From UBA1413 sp037447215 (GTDB lineage Bacteria > Bacteroidota > Bacteroidia > Bacteroidales > Prolixibacteraceae): a stretch of 64,000 nt of DNA. The notes under the pieces were generated by a model. That model ran no database searches, was not told where the DNA came from, and was given only the letters and a program-made list of their open reading frames with translations. Location: contig JBBIHB010000003.1 of NCBI GenBank assembly GCA_037447215.1, positions 1 to 64,000 of the forward strand, in the 5' to 3' direction. Numbering within the stretch: the stretch's first letter is position 1; every line of letters starts with the position of its first letter. Positions 1 through 9,751 of this stretch are shown here, one piece after another. The position numbers and the translations under genes were made by a program.

Positions 1-385
1 AGTATATTATAAAATGAATAAATTAAATTTTCCGGTTTACCGGACAACAATGATTCAGAAAGTAAAAACCTTAAAAAAAATATTAATAATTGTTAAAGTT
101 AAGGTTTTGTGCAAAAGCTAAATTATTGATTGTCAAAACTTATGAATTGCGCAATATGTTATAGAATATTTTTTTGGCCACTTTCCCCGGATTATTGAAT
201 AATTATCAGTTAATGAGTTATTTGTGTATTTATCTTCAATTGTTGAATATGTTAGCTGGTATGTCAGAATTAAATCTCAATTGTGTAGCAACATTAAATT
301 TACCTTTAAAACGATGCTGTTTATCCTAAAAGAGAAAACTGGAAACAAAATTTTCATTACCATTGGATTTCAAAATTTAATAGAT
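1..385. other. non-coding leader region upstream of the alcohol dehydrogenase
   Basis: AT-rich sequence without a convincing gene. A short inverted repeat TCCGG-TTTA-CCGGA lies at 31-44 and may be the end of a transcription unit outside the window. In-frame codons upstream of position 386 encode an unconserved-looking stretch and were not taken as coding. No clear TAnnTTTG promoter was found. Confidence 0.5.
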
Positions 386-1423
386 ATGCTTGCAGTAAAA
401 CTTACCGGGATTGAAGCGATGGAAATTGTCGAAATTGATAAGCCATCGAAAATTGGGCCCGATGAGGTACTTCTCAAGGTAAAATACGTTGGGGTGTGTG
501 GTTCGGATGTGCACTATTACTCCGAAGGAAAGATAGGCAGCCAGATAGTTGAATACCCTTTTATGGTAGGCCACGAATGTTCGGGAATTGTTGTTGCAAA
601 AGGAAATAGAGTAACCCACCTCGAAGTTGGCGACCTGGTTGCGATAGATCCTTCTGTTCATTGCGGTCATTGCGAACAATGCATAAGCGGAAGGCCACAT
701 ACATGCCTGAACAACAAATTTCTGGGTTGCCCTGGTCAGATTGAAGGTTGTTTGACAGAGTTTATTGTAATGCCCGGTTTTACATGTTTCCCTGTAACCG
801 AAATAATGGACGCCGAAGAAGCTGCCCTGCTCGAACCTTTTTCAATAGGGGTGTATTCTGTAAAATTGGCAGGCATCACTTCTAAAGAAACAACAATTGC
901 CATATTCGGAGCTGGTCCTATTGGTCTGAGTATCATGATGAAATTGCTTGCTGACGATAATAAAAGAGTTGGAATGATTGAGCCCCTGGATTACCGCCTC
1001 GAAAAAGCCGGAGAAATTGGGGCATCATGGTTGGTAAACCCGGTTTCGGAAAATGTAGCTAAACGCGTTGACGAACTTGCCAACGGACTGTTAGATATTG
1101 TTTTTGATGCCAGCGGCGAGCAGGAAGCCATCGATAATGCATTGAAAATTCTCAAACCTGGTGGAAAATTGGTATTGGTCGGAATTCCACCTTCTGCAAA
1201 GTATATCTTCGATATGGACCTGATGCGAAGGAAAGAAATAAATGTTATTAATGTACGCCGGCAGAATAATTCAGTTGGGGAGGCTATTCAACTGGTTTCA
1301 AACCATAAGGTCAATTTGAAGCAAATGGTTACCCACTATTTTCAACTCAGGAAAACACCGGTGGCATTCGATATGGTTGCCGGTTATCGCGACAATGTTA
1401 TTAAAGCAATGGTAGTGGTTTAG
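386..1423 (+). CDS. zinc-dependent alcohol/sorbitol dehydrogenase (MDR family)
   Basis: A 345-residue medium-chain dehydrogenase that should oxidise a polyol, sugar alcohol or threonine-type substrate with NAD(P). The GroES-like half has the catalytic-zinc motifs GVCGSD (about residue 38) and GHECSG (about 62), and the structural-zinc cluster CGHCEQC followed by a fourth Cys (about residues 92-107). The Rossmann half has GAGPIG near residue 177. The start ATG at 386 begins the family's usual MLAVKL opening; the frame is open further upstream to 224 but that extension matches nothing expected. It stands alone, convergent with prfC after an 18-nt gap. Members of this family cannot be assigned a substrate by sequence reading; sorbitol, galactitol-phosphate and threonine dehydrogenases are all possible. 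Confidence 0.88.
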   Translation: MLAVKLTGIEAMEIVEIDKPSKIGPDEVLLKVKYVGVCGSDVHYYSEGKIGSQIVEYPFMVGHECSGIVVAKGNRVTHLEVGDLVAIDPSVHCGHCEQCISGRPHTCLNNKFLGCPGQIEGCLTEFIVMPGFTCFPVTEIMDAEEAALLEPFSIGVYSVKLAGITSKETTIAIFGAGPIGLSIMMKLLADDNKRVGMIEPLDYRLEKAGEIGASWLVNPVSENVAKRVDELANGLLDIVFDASGEQEAIDNALKILKPGGKLVLVGIPPSAKYIFDMDLMRRKEINVINVRRQNNSVGEAIQLVSNHKVNLKQMVTHYFQLRKTPVAFDMVAGYRDNVIKAMVVV

Positions 1424-1441
1424 GCCTTTGTTTCACAGGGA

Positions 1442-3016
1442 CTAAAATTCCGAAGTAAAATGAAACTTAATCTCCTTAAACTCATCTTGGGCCATTTGGA
1501 GGATGAATGCTGAATCGGCCAGAAATACATCCCTGCCTCTTTTATCTAGAGCCATTTTCTGATATTTCCGTTTTTTAAACTCATTCAGGATTTTCGGGTC
1601 TGGACATTCAATCCAGCAGGCTTTAAACATGGAAAGGGGTTCATACCTGCATTTTGCACCATATTCATGCTCAAGTCTGTATTGGATTACTTCAAACTGC
1701 AATTGTCCCACAGTACCGATAATTTTCCGGCCATTAAACTGACTGACAAATAATTGGGCTACGCCTTCGTCCATCAATTGGTCAACCCCTTTAGCCAATT
1801 GTTTCGATTTCAAAGGGTCGGCGTTTTCGATGTACCTGAACAATTCGGGAGAGAAACTTGGTAACCCTTTGAAATGGATCATCTCCCCTTCAGTGAGAGT
1901 ATCTCCGATTATGAAGTTTCCGGTGTCGGGAACACCAATTATATCACCGGGAAATGCCTCTTCGATGGTTTCCTTTTGCGAAGCCATAAAAGCGGTTGGG
2001 CTTGAAATCCTGATGGTTTTATTCTGCCTGACATGGGTATAAATGTTGTTTCGCTTAAAATGGCCTGAGCATATTTTTACAAAGGCGATCCGACTACGGT
2101 GGTTGGGGTCAATGTTGGCATGGATTTTAAAAACAAATCCCGAAAAATTTAATTCTTCGGGTTTTACCTCACGTTCATCAGTAAAACTTGGCCTTGGATA
2201 AGGTGCTATTTTTACAAAAGTATCAAGCAGCTCCTGTACCCCGAAATTGTATAATGCACTTCCAAAGAATACTGGAGCAAGATGTCCTGCAAGGTAATCT
2301 TCCTGATTGAATTCCGGATACACCCCTTCAACCAGTTCGAGTTCTTCCCTCAATGTTTCCGCCTGACGGCCAAGTAAATTATCCAGTTCAGGGTTTTCGA
2401 GTTGATCAAACCTTATTCCAGACTTTATCGCCTGAATGTCAGGATCGAAAAGCTGTAAACTCCAGTCGAAAAGATTATAAACCCCTTTGAAATTATCACC
2501 ACTGCCAATGGGCCAGCTTAAAGGCTTCACCTTTATATTAAGTTGTTGTTCCACTTCATCGAGTAGTGTAAAAGTGTCGTGAGCCGGTCTGTCCATTTTG
2601 TTAATAAAAACAATAACCGGAGTATGGCGCATCCGGCATACGTTCATTAGTTTTTCAGTTTGCGGTTCAACACCTTTTGCGGCATCAATTACTATTATTA
2701 CACTATCCACAGCTGTAAGTGTCCTGAAAGTGTCTTCCTGAAAATCCTGATGGCCGGGCGTATCAAGTATATTAATTTTGTATCCATTATATTCAAAGCC
2801 CATTACTGATGTAGCCACTGAGATACCACGCTGACGTTCAATTTCCATAAAGTCGGAGGTAGCCGCTTTTTTAATCTTATTGCTTTTAACGGCCCCGGCT
2901 ACCCTGATAGCTCCCCCAAACAGAAGAAGTTTTTCAGTAAGTGTTGTTTTTCCGGCATCTGGGTGACTTACTATCCCGAAAGTACGGCGACGTTTCAATT
3001 CTTCTGTGAAATTCAT
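1442..3016 (-). CDS. prfC: peptide chain release factor 3 (RF3)
   Basis: A 524-residue translational GTPase that recycles RF1/RF2 from the ribosome after termination. Visible GTPase motifs are SHPDAGKTTL (G1, near residue 19), ERQRGIS (G2 region), DTPGHQDF (G3) and NKMDR (G4). Length and C-terminal domain agree with RF3 rather than EF-G. The frame is open 8 codons further upstream, but MNFTEELKRRR is the typical RF3 opening, so 3016 was chosen as start. It is a single-gene unit, followed upstream by an exported amidotransferase on the same strand with a 62-nt gap. Confidence 0.95.
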   Translation of the reverse strand: MNFTEELKRRRTFGIVSHPDAGKTTLTEKLLLFGGAIRVAGAVKSNKIKKAATSDFMEIERQRGISVATSVMGFEYNGYKINILDTPGHQDFQEDTFRTLTAVDSVIIVIDAAKGVEPQTEKLMNVCRMRHTPVIVFINKMDRPAHDTFTLLDEVEQQLNIKVKPLSWPIGSGDNFKGVYNLFDWSLQLFDPDIQAIKSGIRFDQLENPELDNLLGRQAETLREELELVEGVYPEFNQEDYLAGHLAPVFFGSALYNFGVQELLDTFVKIAPYPRPSFTDEREVKPEELNFSGFVFKIHANIDPNHRSRIAFVKICSGHFKRNNIYTHVRQNKTIRISSPTAFMASQKETIEEAFPGDIIGVPDTGNFIIGDTLTEGEMIHFKGLPSFSPELFRYIENADPLKSKQLAKGVDQLMDEGVAQLFVSQFNGRKIIGTVGQLQFEVIQYRLEHEYGAKCRYEPLSMFKACWIECPDPKILNEFKKRKYQKMALDKRGRDVFLADSAFILQMAQDEFKEIKFHFTSEF

Positions 3017-3078
3017 TGTTATACTGTTTTGAGGGCGCAAAAATAGTAAATTTTAAAAGCGTTTTTGGTCTGATATAT

Positions 3079-4179
3079 TCAATAGGTATTTACAATGCCG
3101 GTGATTAGTTTCCAATAATTTTTATGAAAACGAACCCCTTTTCTCCCAATTATACGGTGCATTGTCGAAGGTTTATCACCTGGCTCAAATTTCAATTGTT
3201 CCCTGTTTTCATAAAGGGCTGGAACTTCGGGATGAAACTGAACAGCAAAAACATGGGGATAACGATTGTGGGCAAAACCTTCGATTATTTTCCCGTCGGG
3301 AGAGAGTGCCGTTACAGCATAACCCATTCCGATGTCTTTTACCGATTGATGATGACTACTGTATGCACGGGGACGATCATTCTTTCCGGCTTTTACCATT
3401 TTTCCGAAAAATGGGTGTTTTGTGAATTTTACCCAATGCAGGTTTATTGACATCAACTGCTCATCTTTGTGCAATAATTGCCAGTAATTCCGATGAATAT
3501 TTTCCCTATCTGTCATTACAGTTTCTTCCGGATTATTTTTGCCATAAACCTGAGCTGGTATATCTTGCCACAAAGTTCCACCGGCTGCCACATTCATGGT
3601 TTGCATACCAAGACAGAATCCGGTAACGAGGTAATCAGGCCTTTCTGAAAGAAATGGAATGAAACCGGGGTTACGGCTTCCTCCAACGAGGTGAAATGCA
3701 AACGAAACTTCGAAAATATGCCGCATTGGATCCGTAACTTCTGAATAAAGATTACCTTCGCCATACATTTCGGGTTGTATATCGGGGCCGCCAAAAAATA
3801 TAACGCCCGACGATCTGTTAAATAAATCCCTGAAAATTTCAGTGCATGCATTAACCTGAAATACTTCATCAAGGTTTATCTGTTGGTCAATAGCAAATAA
3901 AGATAACCAGTCATGATTTTCTTTTTCGATATAATCCTGGCTCTGACTAAAATCGTAACTCTGACCTTTAAGATATACACCAATAAATTTTACGTCTGAA
4001 GTGCAGATATTAAATATATTTTTTCGTATCAGGAAATCAATAATTTCAATGTTCCTGACTGTTGGATTAGCCAGTAAGATCACTTTTTCAGTTGATAGTT
4101 TATTTATGAAATTCTTATTTATTGCAGACAGGTGGTTTATGCTCAAAATCATTAACGCCAATGTAAAAATGTATTTCAT
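3079..4179 (-). CDS. exported class I glutamine amidotransferase-like peptidase (C26 type)
   Basis: A 366-residue protein with a cleavable signal peptide (hydrophobic residues 3-19, ending LSA). The body is a C26-type gamma-glutamyl hydrolase/amidotransferase fold: FFGGPDIQP in the N-terminal part, the nucleophile elbow GFCLGMQ followed by NVAAGGTLWQDIP (residues about 185-208), and FHPE for the catalytic His/Glu near residue 316. PuuD-like enzymes, which split gamma-glutamyl-GABA, are cytoplasmic and about 250 residues long; this one is longer and predicted periplasmic. The extra N-terminal 100 residues have no recognised domain. Substrate unknown; a periplasmic gamma-glutamyl peptide hydrolase is the natural guess. 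Confidence 0.8.
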   Translation of the reverse strand: MKYIFTLALMILSINHLSAINKNFINKLSTEKVILLANPTVRNIEIIDFLIRKNIFNICTSDVKFIGVYLKGQSYDFSQSQDYIEKENHDWLSLFAIDQQINLDEVFQVNACTEIFRDLFNRSSGVIFFGGPDIQPEMYGEGNLYSEVTDPMRHIFEVSFAFHLVGGSRNPGFIPFLSERPDYLVTGFCLGMQTMNVAAGGTLWQDIPAQVYGKNNPEETVMTDRENIHRNYWQLLHKDEQLMSINLHWVKFTKHPFFGKMVKAGKNDRPRAYSSHHQSVKDIGMGYAVTALSPDGKIIEGFAHNRYPHVFAVQFHPEVPALYENREQLKFEPGDKPSTMHRIIGRKGVRFHKNYWKLITGIVNTY

Positions 4180-4284
4180 GTTTAATCCCTTTTGATATTT
4201 TCACGAACTCAAAAAACCCCCGAAAAATAGGGAATAATTATGACTATTTACGGACAAAGTTCCTTCGAATGATTTTGTTTTCTT

Positions 4285-4292
4285 ATTTTTGA
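4285..4292 (+). promoter_or_regulatory. probable Bacteroidota -7 element TATTTTTG
   Basis: TATTTTTG fits the TAnnTTTG consensus and sits 25 nt before the ATG at 4318. A matching -33 box at the usual distance was not obvious, so this is a weak call. Confidence 0.4.
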
Positions 4293-4317
4293 CAGTTAAA
4301 CTTAACTCTGTTCCAGG

Positions 4318-6147
4318 ATGTCATTAAAAATATTTACCCTGCAATTAACCGGTAAGATAAAATCGGTTGAAAAAATTGAGATTCAACGTCATACCGCCGA
4401 GAACAACTATAAAGCGTTTCTTGAAGCCGAAAAATCGGATAAACTGGCTGAATACAAAGAGTTGGAAAGCTGGGTTTCCTCAGGCGCAATGCAGGCTGCC
4501 CGGAAAGAACTTGAAAGTTTGGTTTTTAAGGGGAGTATCGAATACAACCAACTGAAAGAATTTGAAAACCTGAAAGCGTCAAAAACTATCCGTAATTATT
4601 TTAAAGTTGCCGGAAGCTCTGACTTAATCCGATTTCAAAAAACAAAAGACTCTGAAAAGCTGAAAGAGTATTTTGAACTGAAAGATTATGTTGAATGTGG
4701 TGGATTTCAGCGCGATAAACAAGATATTGAAAGCAACAGATTTGCTGGATCAGTTGAAGAACGACATTTGAACGAATTGGCCAAACTGAAGAAAAATAAA
4801 GCCCTGAAAGATTACCACTCTCTTAAAGGGTCACCAATCCTTGAACGGCACCAGAAATTTTTCGGATCAGCTAAAATGCACCGGTTTCTCGAATTAACAA
4901 ATATACCTGCAAAGGAAAAGGAAATTCAGAAAGAATTCAAGAAGCTTAAAAATGATCCGGAGATCAAAGCCTATTTCCGGCTTGAAAACAGCATGCAACT
5001 GAAAAATTTTAGCGAGGTTAACGGAAGCCATATTCCGGATCGATATCAGGAATTGGTAAACGAAACATCAACACAGGAATTTCAGAAAAGAATATTTTGG
5101 TTGAAGGACAAGAAAAAACTTGAAAAAAGTGTAGCCTGGAAAAAATATTTACGTTATAAGTCGCTCTCTGCTGACCCTGATATACGTTTTTTTCTGAAAT
5201 ATGAAAAATCAGCCCTATACCTGAATTATCTCGATACCCATGACTCATTTGCATTGCAGCGATACAACGAACTTTTGGAAATTACAATTTCGGCAGAGTT
5301 TCTGAAGCAAAAAGCATGGCTTGAAGATAAGAGGAAATGGGAAAAATCAGCTGGTTACACAAAGCATCAGCGGTATCTTGAGCTTAAAACAGATACTCAG
5401 ATTTTGCACTATTTCAAATATGTTAATTCTTCCGATTTTGATTTTTTGAAGGAATGGGAAATGTCGTTTACCGATGTTTTCGATACTAAAAATATAGATG
5501 CTGCAAAATGGATTCCCAACTCTCTTTGGGCCGACCGTTTGTTAGGCGATAACTTTTCGCAGCCAGGCGATTTTCAGGCCTATACAGGAGGGAAAAATTC
5601 GTCAATAGCCTATGGAAAATTGATTATTCAGGTACGAAAGGAGAAATTCCGCTCCCGATTCTGGCAACCAATGACCGGATTTATGGCAAATGATTATAGG
5701 TATACCTCCGATACACTCTCCACAATTAAAAGTTTTTGGCAGGAAGGTGGAATTTTTGAAGCAAAAATCCTGTTTAGCCCAGTTAAAGAAGTTGTAAGTA
5801 CTTGTTTTTTGCAGGGAGTAAATAACTCACCTGTATTAACTTTACTCGAAATGGGTACTGTTTGCAGGATGGGCATTCTAAGTCGCCAGGAAGGTGGTAA
5901 GCCAAAGTTTGATGGAATTGAACTGAATTATCTGAAGAAAAACAAGTTTTATATTTTCGGACTTGAATGGGAGGGAAACCGTCTTGTCTGGAAAATAAAC
6001 GGTACTGTAGTGCACGAATCATACAAGCCTTCCATTGAAGGGAAGGCTCATCTGAATCTTGCGAGCCTGGTCATTGGGGAGATTTCGGGGTCTCATCTTC
6101 CGGTTAATTTCGAAATTGACTGGATAAAGTGTTACCAAAAACGATGA
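4318..6147 (+). CDS. cytoplasmic helical-repeat protein with C-terminal GH16-like domain lacking the catalytic motif
   Basis: A 609-residue protein without a signal peptide. Residues about 25-385 are charged, Lys/Glu/Tyr-rich and made of degenerate repeats of about 65-70 residues; the recurring pattern is an acidic residue, then I/L, Y/F, K or R, Ser, Leu (compare PEIKAYFRLENS, PDIRFFLKYEKS and TQILHYFKYVNS). Residues about 388-609 resemble a concanavalin/GH16 beta-jelly roll: FDTKNIDAAKW at the start, EGGIFEAKILFSP in the middle, and FGLEWEGNRLVWKINGTVV near the end. The GH16 catalytic ExDxxE triad is not visible. It overlaps the next gene by ATGA, so the two are translationally coupled. Function unknown: a cytoplasmic, probably non-catalytic glycan-binding or scaffold protein is one reading. 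Confidence 0.7.
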   Translation: MSLKIFTLQLTGKIKSVEKIEIQRHTAENNYKAFLEAEKSDKLAEYKELESWVSSGAMQAARKELESLVFKGSIEYNQLKEFENLKASKTIRNYFKVAGSSDLIRFQKTKDSEKLKEYFELKDYVECGGFQRDKQDIESNRFAGSVEERHLNELAKLKKNKALKDYHSLKGSPILERHQKFFGSAKMHRFLELTNIPAKEKEIQKEFKKLKNDPEIKAYFRLENSMQLKNFSEVNGSHIPDRYQELVNETSTQEFQKRIFWLKDKKKLEKSVAWKKYLRYKSLSADPDIRFFLKYEKSALYLNYLDTHDSFALQRYNELLEITISAEFLKQKAWLEDKRKWEKSAGYTKHQRYLELKTDTQILHYFKYVNSSDFDFLKEWEMSFTDVFDTKNIDAAKWIPNSLWADRLLGDNFSQPGDFQAYTGGKNSSIAYGKLIIQVRKEKFRSRFWQPMTGFMANDYRYTSDTLSTIKSFWQEGGIFEAKILFSPVKEVVSTCFLQGVNNSPVLTLLEMGTVCRMGILSRQEGGKPKFDGIELNYLKKNKFYIFGLEWEGNRLVWKINGTVVHESYKPSIEGKAHLNLASLVIGEISGSHLPVNFEIDWIKCYQKR

Positions 6148-6494
6148 AAAGTAATTCTTTCATAAACTGGGCCGATGATTTGGATGCAGCAATAACAGTT
6201 TGCGACCGAAAAGGAATCATAGTGTATATGAATAACCGCTCAATTTTGCAATTTCGAAAATATGGAGGAGAATTGCTAATCGGAAAAAGCCTTATTGATT
6301 GTCATCCGGAACCATCGCTCTCGAAATTGCTTAATATGCTCGATGACCCTAAGAACAACATCTATACAACCGAAAAGAATGGAAGCCGAAAATTAATTGT
6401 TCAGAAACCCTGGATACAGGATAATGATTTCAGGGGAATCGTTGAAATTTCCTTTGAACTGCCCGGAAAAATTGAGCATTTCATCATTGATTAA
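6144..6494 (+). CDS. single-domain PAS protein
   Basis: A 116-residue protein that is essentially one PAS fold: DLDAAITVCDRKGIIVYMN at residues about 10-28, a middle helix with LLIGKSLIDCHP, and a closing strand pair with RKLIVQKPW and FRGIVEISFEL. It has no kinase, cyclase or DNA-binding output domain. The ATG lies inside the stop of the preceding gene (ATGA), and this coupled start was chosen over the frame's earlier opening. PAS domains bind small ligands or partner proteins, so it could be the sensor for the repeat/GH16-like protein; this is inference from coupling. Confidence 0.75.
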   Translation: MKSNSFINWADDLDAAITVCDRKGIIVYMNNRSILQFRKYGGELLIGKSLIDCHPEPSLSKLLNMLDDPKNNIYTTEKNGSRKLIVQKPWIQDNDFRGIVEISFELPGKIEHFIID

Positions 6495-6653
6495 TATTCT
6501 AAAGTTTTGAATTTAAAGGGTTAATGAAAATTATAATGAACTAATCCTGTCAATTTTTCAAATTGATCGATTTTATTATGACAAATTGTCTGCTTTGATG
6601 TGGTGGCTTTTTATTTGGAGCAGAATAGGTACAAAATAAAAATTGTGATAGCC

Positions 6654-9242
6654 ATGAATTTCAACAATTTTACAATAAAATCACAGGAAGCATTGCAGTA
6701 CGCTTTCCAGATAGCCCAGGGCAACAACCAGCAGGCTATCGAAACCGGTCATTTGCTGAAAGGTCTTTTTCATGAGGCGGAGAGTGTTGTACTATATCTC
6801 TTTAAGAAACTTGCGGTTAACACCAATATTCTGATACAGGCACTCGATAAAGTGATAGAATCCTATCCAAGGGTAACAGGTGGGGAGCAATACCTTTCAA
6901 ATTCATCAAACCGCACCTTACAAAAAGCTCTTGCAATAGCCCAGGAAATGGGTGATCAGTTTGTATCGGTCGAACACATTCTGCTATCTTTGCTCGATAC
7001 CGGAGATCAGGTCAGTCAAATGCTGAAAGAAAGTGGGGTTCAGAAGGAAGAACTTAAAAAGGCAATTGATGAATTGCGAAAAGGCTCAAAAGTTGATTCC
7101 CAGACTGCCGAAGACCGTTTTAATTCGTTAAACCGATTCGCAATAAACCTCAATGAAAGGGCAAGGTCGGGAAAACTCGATCCGGTAATCGGACGCGATG
7201 ATGAAATAAGGCGGATATTACAAATCTTGTCGCGTCGAACCAAAAACAACCCCATATTAATTGGTGAACCTGGTACTGGTAAAACAGCTATAGCCGAAGG
7301 ACTTGCCCACCGTATTGTGCGGGGCGACGTTCCTGAAAACCTGAAGTCGAAACAGGTTTTCTCCCTCGACATGGGGGCACTTATAGCCGGAGCCAAATAT
7401 AAGGGTGAATTTGAAGAAAGACTTAAAGCTGTGGTCAACGAGGTAGTCAAATCAAATGAGGAAGTGATTCTATTTATTGATGAAATTCACACTTTGGTAG
7501 GGGCAGGTAAAAGCGAGGGAGCATTGGATGCAGCCAATATTCTGAAGCCAGCCCTTGCCAGGGGGGAATTACGTGCAATCGGGGCTACCACACTGGGCGA
7601 ATATCAAAAATACTTCGAAAAAGACAAGGCACTCGAACGCAGATTCCAGGTTGTTCATGTTGATGAGCCCGGTACGCTCGAAGCTATTTCAATACTAAGG
7701 GGGCTAAAGGAGCGTTATGAGAACCACCACCGGGTACACATAAAAGATAATGCAATAATTGTAGCCGTTGAGTTGTCGCAGCGTTACATTTCCGACCGGT
7801 TCCTCCCCGATAAAGCCATTGACCTCATGGATGAGGCTGCTGCCAAATTAAGGCTCGAAATGGATTCACTTCCCGAAGAGCTCGACGAAATCGTACGTCG
7901 GATTAAGCAACTTGAAATTGAACGAGAGGCGATTAAACGTGAAAAAGATGATAGGAAACTAGCCCAGTTAAGCGAAGAAATTGCAAATCTGAAAGAAGAA
8001 CAATCAAAACACCGTGCCCGCTGGCAATCAGAAAAAAACCTGATTGACACCATCCAAAAAAATAAATCGGAAATTGAAGAACTCAGGTTTGAAGCCGAAC
8101 AAGCTGAACGACAGGGCGATTATGGCCGGGTTGCCGAATTGAGGTATGGGCGCATTGGTGAAAAAGAAAAGGAAATTGAATACATAAAAAATGAACTTGA
8201 CAAGATCCATTCTGCAGGAAGTATGATTAAGGAAGAGGTCGATGCAGAGGATATTGCTGATGTAGTTTCGCGATGGACCGGTATCCCGGTTTCTCGCATG
8301 TTGCAAAGTGAACGCGAGAAATTGCTGCACATGGAAGAAGAGCTGCATAAGCGGGTGGTAGGGCAACACGAAGCCATTGCTGCAGTTTCGGATGCTGTCA
8401 GAAGGAGCAGGGCAGGCCTTCAGGATGAAAAAAAACCGATAGGTTCATTTATCTTTCTGGGAACAACCGGTGTTGGAAAAACTGAGCTTGCTAAAGCTTT
8501 GGCTGAATACCTGTTTGATGATGAGCACCTGATTACCCGGATTGATATGTCTGAGTATCAGGAAAAATTCTCAGTTACACGTCTGATTGGCAGCCCACCA
8601 GGGTATGTAGGTTATGATGAAGGTGGCCAGCTAACCGAAGCAGTTAGGCATAAACCTTATTCTGTGGTTCTTTTTGATGAAATTGAAAAAGCTCATCCCG
8701 ATGTATTCAATGTGTTGCTTCAGGTGCTCGATGATGGCCGACTGACCGATAATAAAGGGAGGGTAGTCAATTTTAAGAATACAATTATAATAATGACATC
8801 AAATCTCGGGTCCCATCTGATACATGAAAAACTGGCCCACATCAGCGAGGACAATATGGGTATTGCAATGGAAAAAACCCGTGAAGAATTGCTCAATTTA
8901 CTGCAACGGACCATCAGGCCTGAATTCCTCAACAGGGTTGACGATATTATTGTATTTACGCCGCTTACCCGAAACGATGTGAGGCAAATTGTCAAGCTTC
9001 AGTTCGAAAGGATTAATGAACGGATGAAACGGAATGATTTTGTCCTAAAGATATCTGATTCGGCAGTTGACTGGATCGCAGCAGTTGGTTTCGATCCTGC
9101 CTATGGTGCCCGACCGGTTAAAAGACTGTTGCAACGTTATGTTCTGAATGAATTATCGAAGAAATTACTTTCAGGAACACTTGAGCCATGTAAAGAAATA
9201 TGGGTCGATTTAAAAGATGAAGAACTGATTTTCAGGAATTAA
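6654..9242 (+). CDS. clpB: ATP-dependent disaggregase ClpB
   Basis: An 862-residue Hsp100 chaperone that resolubilises aggregated proteins with DnaK. In order: N-terminal Clp repeat domain (residues 1-150), first AAA+ module with Walker A GEPGTGKT (about 205) and Walker B LFIDEIH, the ClpB-specific coiled-coil middle domain (about 400-535), and a second AAA+ module with Walker A GTTGVGKT (about 605), Walker B LFDEIEKAHP, and the C-terminal small domain with DPAYGARPVKR. The start MNFNNFTIKSQEAL is the usual Bacteroidota ClpB opening; an 18-codon in-frame extension upstream was rejected. It is likely heat-inducible, but no regulatory element could be pinned down. Confidence 0.97.
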   Translation: MNFNNFTIKSQEALQYAFQIAQGNNQQAIETGHLLKGLFHEAESVVLYLFKKLAVNTNILIQALDKVIESYPRVTGGEQYLSNSSNRTLQKALAIAQEMGDQFVSVEHILLSLLDTGDQVSQMLKESGVQKEELKKAIDELRKGSKVDSQTAEDRFNSLNRFAINLNERARSGKLDPVIGRDDEIRRILQILSRRTKNNPILIGEPGTGKTAIAEGLAHRIVRGDVPENLKSKQVFSLDMGALIAGAKYKGEFEERLKAVVNEVVKSNEEVILFIDEIHTLVGAGKSEGALDAANILKPALARGELRAIGATTLGEYQKYFEKDKALERRFQVVHVDEPGTLEAISILRGLKERYENHHRVHIKDNAIIVAVELSQRYISDRFLPDKAIDLMDEAAAKLRLEMDSLPEELDEIVRRIKQLEIEREAIKREKDDRKLAQLSEEIANLKEEQSKHRARWQSEKNLIDTIQKNKSEIEELRFEAEQAERQGDYGRVAELRYGRIGEKEKEIEYIKNELDKIHSAGSMIKEEVDAEDIADVVSRWTGIPVSRMLQSEREKLLHMEEELHKRVVGQHEAIAAVSDAVRRSRAGLQDEKKPIGSFIFLGTTGVGKTELAKALAEYLFDDEHLITRIDMSEYQEKFSVTRLIGSPPGYVGYDEGGQLTEAVRHKPYSVVLFDEIEKAHPDVFNVLLQVLDDGRLTDNKGRVVNFKNTIIIMTSNLGSHLIHEKLAHISEDNMGIAMEKTREELLNLLQRTIRPEFLNRVDDIIVFTPLTRNDVRQIVKLQFERINERMKRNDFVLKISDSAVDWIAAVGFDPAYGARPVKRLLQRYVLNELSKKLLSGTLEPCKEIWVDLKDEELIFRN

Positions 9243-9255
9243 ACTGTAAAATTCC

Positions 9256-9609
9256 TCAATAATTTTTCAGTTCGATGATCGCTTTTCCACAAATATCTTC
9301 GAATTCGTCAATGCGATCGGAGTAGGTTTCGATTTGATCCTGATTTTCGGCCAGCAATTGAAACTCTTTGAGGTTTGATGCAAGACGGTGTAATCCAAAA
9401 AGCATAACCGACGATTTAGCTGTGTGGGCTTCTTTTGCAAGAAGCCCATATTGTTTTTGGTCAAGAAACTTTCTCATATTTTGAGTAAATTCCGGAACCT
9501 GACAGATGAATGTATCAATCAATTCTCGGATGAATGATCCATCACCAGCTGCAATTTCCGAAATGTAGTTAAGGTCTGTTATCTTTTCCACTTTGTTGAT
9601 TTTTTTCAA
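9256..9609 (-). CDS. orphan HPt (histidine phosphotransfer) domain protein
   Basis: A 117-residue, all-helical protein with the HPt signature AHTAKSSVMLFG around residues 55-67; the His in this motif would accept and pass on a phosphoryl group in a multistep phosphorelay. Flanking helices (FIRELIDTFICQVPEF before; LKEFQLLAENQ after) fit the four-helix bundle. No sensor kinase or response regulator is encoded nearby, so partners must lie elsewhere. It is convergent with clpB (13-nt gap) and divergent from gcvT. Confidence 0.85.
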   Translation of the reverse strand: MKKINKVEKITDLNYISEIAAGDGSFIRELIDTFICQVPEFTQNMRKFLDQKQYGLLAKEAHTAKSSVMLFGLHRLASNLKEFQLLAENQDQIETYSDRIDEFEDICGKAIIELKNY

Positions 9610-9751
9610 GCCTAAAAATAGTAAATTTGCTTAACTACACATCGGATTGCGGCATTTGAATACAAATTCTGATAAAATTCAACGATTATCAGGAATAAAT
9701 ATCCTTAATTTGCGCCATATTTTTAGAATTCTTTCGAGATAAATCAGAAAT

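Noticed and set aside
9610..9751. Glycine riboswitch upstream of gcvT
   Set aside because: No tandem aptamer or conserved core in the short spacer.
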